64,000 nt of DNA, taken from positions 1,550,001 through 1,614,000 of the forward strand of contig CP050848.1 of assembly GCA_014873095.1 (NCBI GenBank). The letters run 5' to 3'. Shown in pieces: positions 61,949-64,000 of this stretch; position 1 is the stretch's first letter, and each line of letters begins with the position of its first letter. The notes beneath the pieces are model-generated. The model had not been told where the DNA came from and did not search any database. It saw nothing but the letters and a program-made list of their open reading frames with translations. Position numbers and translations under genes: made by a program. This stretch comes from Planctomycetales bacterium ZRK34. GTDB taxonomy: Bacteria > Planctomycetota > Phycisphaerae > Phycisphaerales > Zrk34.

Positions 61949-62875
61949 ATGACCGCTTCACGACTGCGCCCGTTGCGCGGCATTGTCCCGCCGATGATCA
62001 CTCCCCTCAGCGACTTGGATCAGCTCGATGTCGACGGACTCGAGCGCCTCATCGAGCACATCCTCAGCGGCGGCGTGCACGGGCTGTTCATCCTTGGCAC
62101 GACCGGCGAAGCCCCGTCGCTGAGCTATCGACTGCGGCGTGAACTCATCGAGCGCACCTGCCGCCAGGTCGACGGCCGCGTTCCGGTGCTCGTCGGCATC
62201 ACGGACACTTCCCTGGCCGAGTCGCGCAACATGGCCCAGGCATCGGCGGATTACGGCGCGGATGCGGTCGTCCTCGCCCCGCCGTACTACTTCACGATCG
62301 GTCAGCCCGAGTTGATCGAACACCTGGATCGCCTGCTCGACGGTCTGCCCCTGCCGCTGATGCTTTACAACATGCCGGGTCTGACCAAGGCGACGTTCGA
62401 ACCGTCGACGGTCGAGCAACTGATGCAGCGGCCGGGCGTGATCGGCATCAAGGACAGCTCCGGTGATATGGACTACCTGCATCAGCTTGTCGCGCTGGCG
62501 GAGGAACGCGACGACTGGGGCATCCTCGTCGGCCCGGAGATTCTGCTGCCGGAGTCGGTGATGATGGGCGCGACCGGCGGCGTCAACGGCGGGGCCAATC
62601 TGCAACCTCGCCTGTATGTCGATCTGTACGAGGCGGCCGTCGCCGGTGATCTGCAGCGTGTCCGCCAGTTGCACCGTCGCGTGCTCGAACTCGGCAAGGC
62701 GATCTACCAGGTCGGCCGGTACGGATCGTCAATCATCAAGGGGCTCAAGTGCGCCCTGTCGCTGGCCGGCATCTGCGACGATGTCATGGCCAGCCCGTTC
62801 AACGCCTTCGCCGAACCCGAGCGGCAGGAAGTTCAGCGACGCCTGGCGGCCTTGAATCTCGAGCCCGTCAAATAA
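61949..62875 (+). CDS. DHDPS/NAL-superfamily pyruvate-class aldolase
   Basis: The 308-residue TIM-barrel protein has the family GTTGE motif (LFILGTTGEAPSL), the Tyr motif LYNMPGL and the Schiff-base Lys in IGIKDSSGDMDYL. DapA enzymes have Arg after YNVP to bind the second carboxylate; here the position reads YNMPGLTK, as in N-acetylneuraminate and 2-keto-3-deoxy-sugar-acid aldolases. It is therefore probably a catabolic lyase that cleaves a 2-keto-sugar acid to pyruvate. It lies 6 nt after the kinase and probably acts in the same pathway. Confidence 0.82.
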   Translation: MTASRLRPLRGIVPPMITPLSDLDQLDVDGLERLIEHILSGGVHGLFILGTTGEAPSLSYRLRRELIERTCRQVDGRVPVLVGITDTSLAESRNMAQASADYGADAVVLAPPYYFTIGQPELIEHLDRLLDGLPLPLMLYNMPGLTKATFEPSTVEQLMQRPGVIGIKDSSGDMDYLHQLVALAEERDDWGILVGPEILLPESVMMGATGGVNGGANLQPRLYVDLYEAAVAGDLQRVRQLHRRVLELGKAIYQVGRYGSSIIKGLKCALSLAGICDDVMASPFNAFAEPERQEVQRRLAALNLEPVK

Positions 62876-62969
62876 TCCACTATTCGTCACCATCGGGTGC
62901 ATCCTTTCGCCGGCGCGGGCCCTACTGTATGGGTAGCAGCCCCCCACCCCGCGCAAGGATCATGTTGTG

Positions 62970-63377
62970 ATGATGGATGCACCCATGCAGCAGGCCGACC
63001 AGCCCGCGCGGCCGATCGTGGTCTACGATGGCGAATGTCCCTACTGCCGCCGGCAGGTGGGCAAGATGCAGCGCCGCGATGACGATGGGGTGTTTGACTA
63101 CGTACCGCGTCAGACCGAGGGGCTCGAACAGCGCTTCCCGAAACTGGCCGAGGGCGATTTCAACACGGGCCTGCGGCTGATCGAGCCGGGTGGCGAAATC
63201 TTCGTGGCCGGCGACGCGGTCTACCACATCGCCCGTCGCCTGCGCGGTTGGCGAAACTGGGCGTGGCTGTACCAAGTTCCGGGGCTGAAGCAACTTTTCC
63301 GGGCTGTTTACGCCCAAATCGCCCGTAATCGCCAGAAACTCGGCCCCTGCACCGACGATCAATGCAATATCGGTTAA
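62970..63377 (+). CDS. DCC-family (DUF393) thiol-disulfide oxidoreductase-like protein
   Basis: The 135-residue protein has the DCC signature VVYDGECPYCRRQVGKMQRR near residue 16, in which the CPYC pair resembles a thioredoxin active site, and later AGDAVYHIARRLRGW. It is probably cytosolic or membrane-associated; the substrate is unknown. It may start at the ATG at 62970, the ATG at 62973 or a GTG at 62967. It is not obviously tied to its neighbours. Confidence 0.85.
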   Translation: MMDAPMQQADQPARPIVVYDGECPYCRRQVGKMQRRDDDGVFDYVPRQTEGLEQRFPKLAEGDFNTGLRLIEPGGEIFVAGDAVYHIARRLRGWRNWAWLYQVPGLKQLFRAVYAQIARNRQKLGPCTDDQCNIG

Positions 63378-63400
63378 CCCATTAACCACACACGCTTCGC

Positions 63401-63429
63401 TTGTCCGCCCAGACCAGCCGCCCTACTAT
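63401..63429 (+). promoter_or_regulatory. Candidate sigma-70 promoter of typA
   Basis: TTGTCC and TACTAT are separated by 17 nt, about 33 nt upstream of the typA ATG. Confidence 0.5.
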
Positions 63430-63461
63430 TACCGACCTTCATTTTTGAACGGACTCCCCCG

Positions 63462-64000
<539 letters not shown>

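Noticed and set aside
61949..62875. Annotation as dapA (lysine biosynthesis)
   Set aside because: The Arg after YNVP that binds the second carboxylate is missing, and the context is catabolic.
50305..62875. Firm claim of a sialic-acid utilisation locus
   Set aside because: BNR, SASA, aldolase and GntR are suggestive, but FRIP/Arg-triad residues, NanE, NanK and NagA/B are absent, so the substrate is left open.

Overview
The window is high-GC bacterial DNA. Gene content points to a planctomycete, most likely of the Phycisphaerae type. There are four PEP-CTERM anchored secreted proteins, a sulfatase, right-handed beta-helix proteins, a BNR-repeat protein, a repeat-rich FG-GAP protein, two sodium:solute symporters, a GFTLIELLVV-type prepilin and a type IV pilus/type II secretion-like cluster. 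The assignment rests on gene content only; there is no rRNA in the window. It opens inside coaD and closes inside typA, so both edge genes are partial.

Region 1 (1-20 kb) is a mixed housekeeping and secreted-protein region: coaD end, a metallo-beta-lactamase-fold protein that has lost most metal ligands, a very large secreted glycosidase-like protein translationally coupled to a THUMP-like methyltransferase, two paralogous beta-helix proteins, a BtpA-family protein, convergent bioA and a glycosyltransferase, a PEP-CTERM protein, tRNA-Glu with promoter and terminator, an MDR oxidoreductase, small membrane proteins, a SAM methyltransferase and a DUF6263-like protein. Intergenic spaces here hold at least three families of palindromic repeats. 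An IS630 transposase with a -1 frameshift heptamer, cut off at its 3' end, lies at 19.9-20.7 kb.

Region 2 (21-35.5 kb) is a type IV pilus/T2SS-like assembly cluster. A minus-strand operon (PilV/GspI-like, PilW/GspJ-like, giant PilX-like, GGDEF) is followed by a plus-strand GspH-like pseudopilin, a minus-strand EAL-HDOD protein and a plus-strand pilM (frameshifted)-pilN-pilO-pilP-like-pilB-pilC operon. No secretin is encoded within the cluster.

Region 3 (35.7-43.8 kb) has an LVIVD beta-propeller protein and a tightly overlapped minus-strand operon: a dCache-GAF-cyclase-like sensor, an MlaE permease, an MlaF-like ABC protein in which every nucleotide-handling motif is lost, an MlaD/MCE protein and a TPR-like lipoprotein. 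This sensor-coupled, apparently ATPase-dead Mla-like operon is the strongest candidate for something undescribed.

Region 4 (44-62.9 kb) is a carbohydrate-scavenging island: a GDSL/SASA-type esterase with PEP-CTERM; a minus-strand run of prepilin, BNR sialidase-like protein, arylsulfatase, symporter and FAD oxidoreductase; two more PEP-CTERM proteins; and a LacI regulator divergent from a GntR/FCD regulator across an AT-rich, palindrome-rich spacer. Downstream of the GntR gene come an FG-GAP protein, a symporter, a ribulokinase-like FGGY kinase and a pyruvate-class aldolase. Together these suggest desulfation and cleavage outside the cytoplasm, Na+-coupled uptake, then kinase plus aldolase catabolism of an unidentified sugar or sugar acid. 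The window ends with a DCC-family thiol protein and typA.
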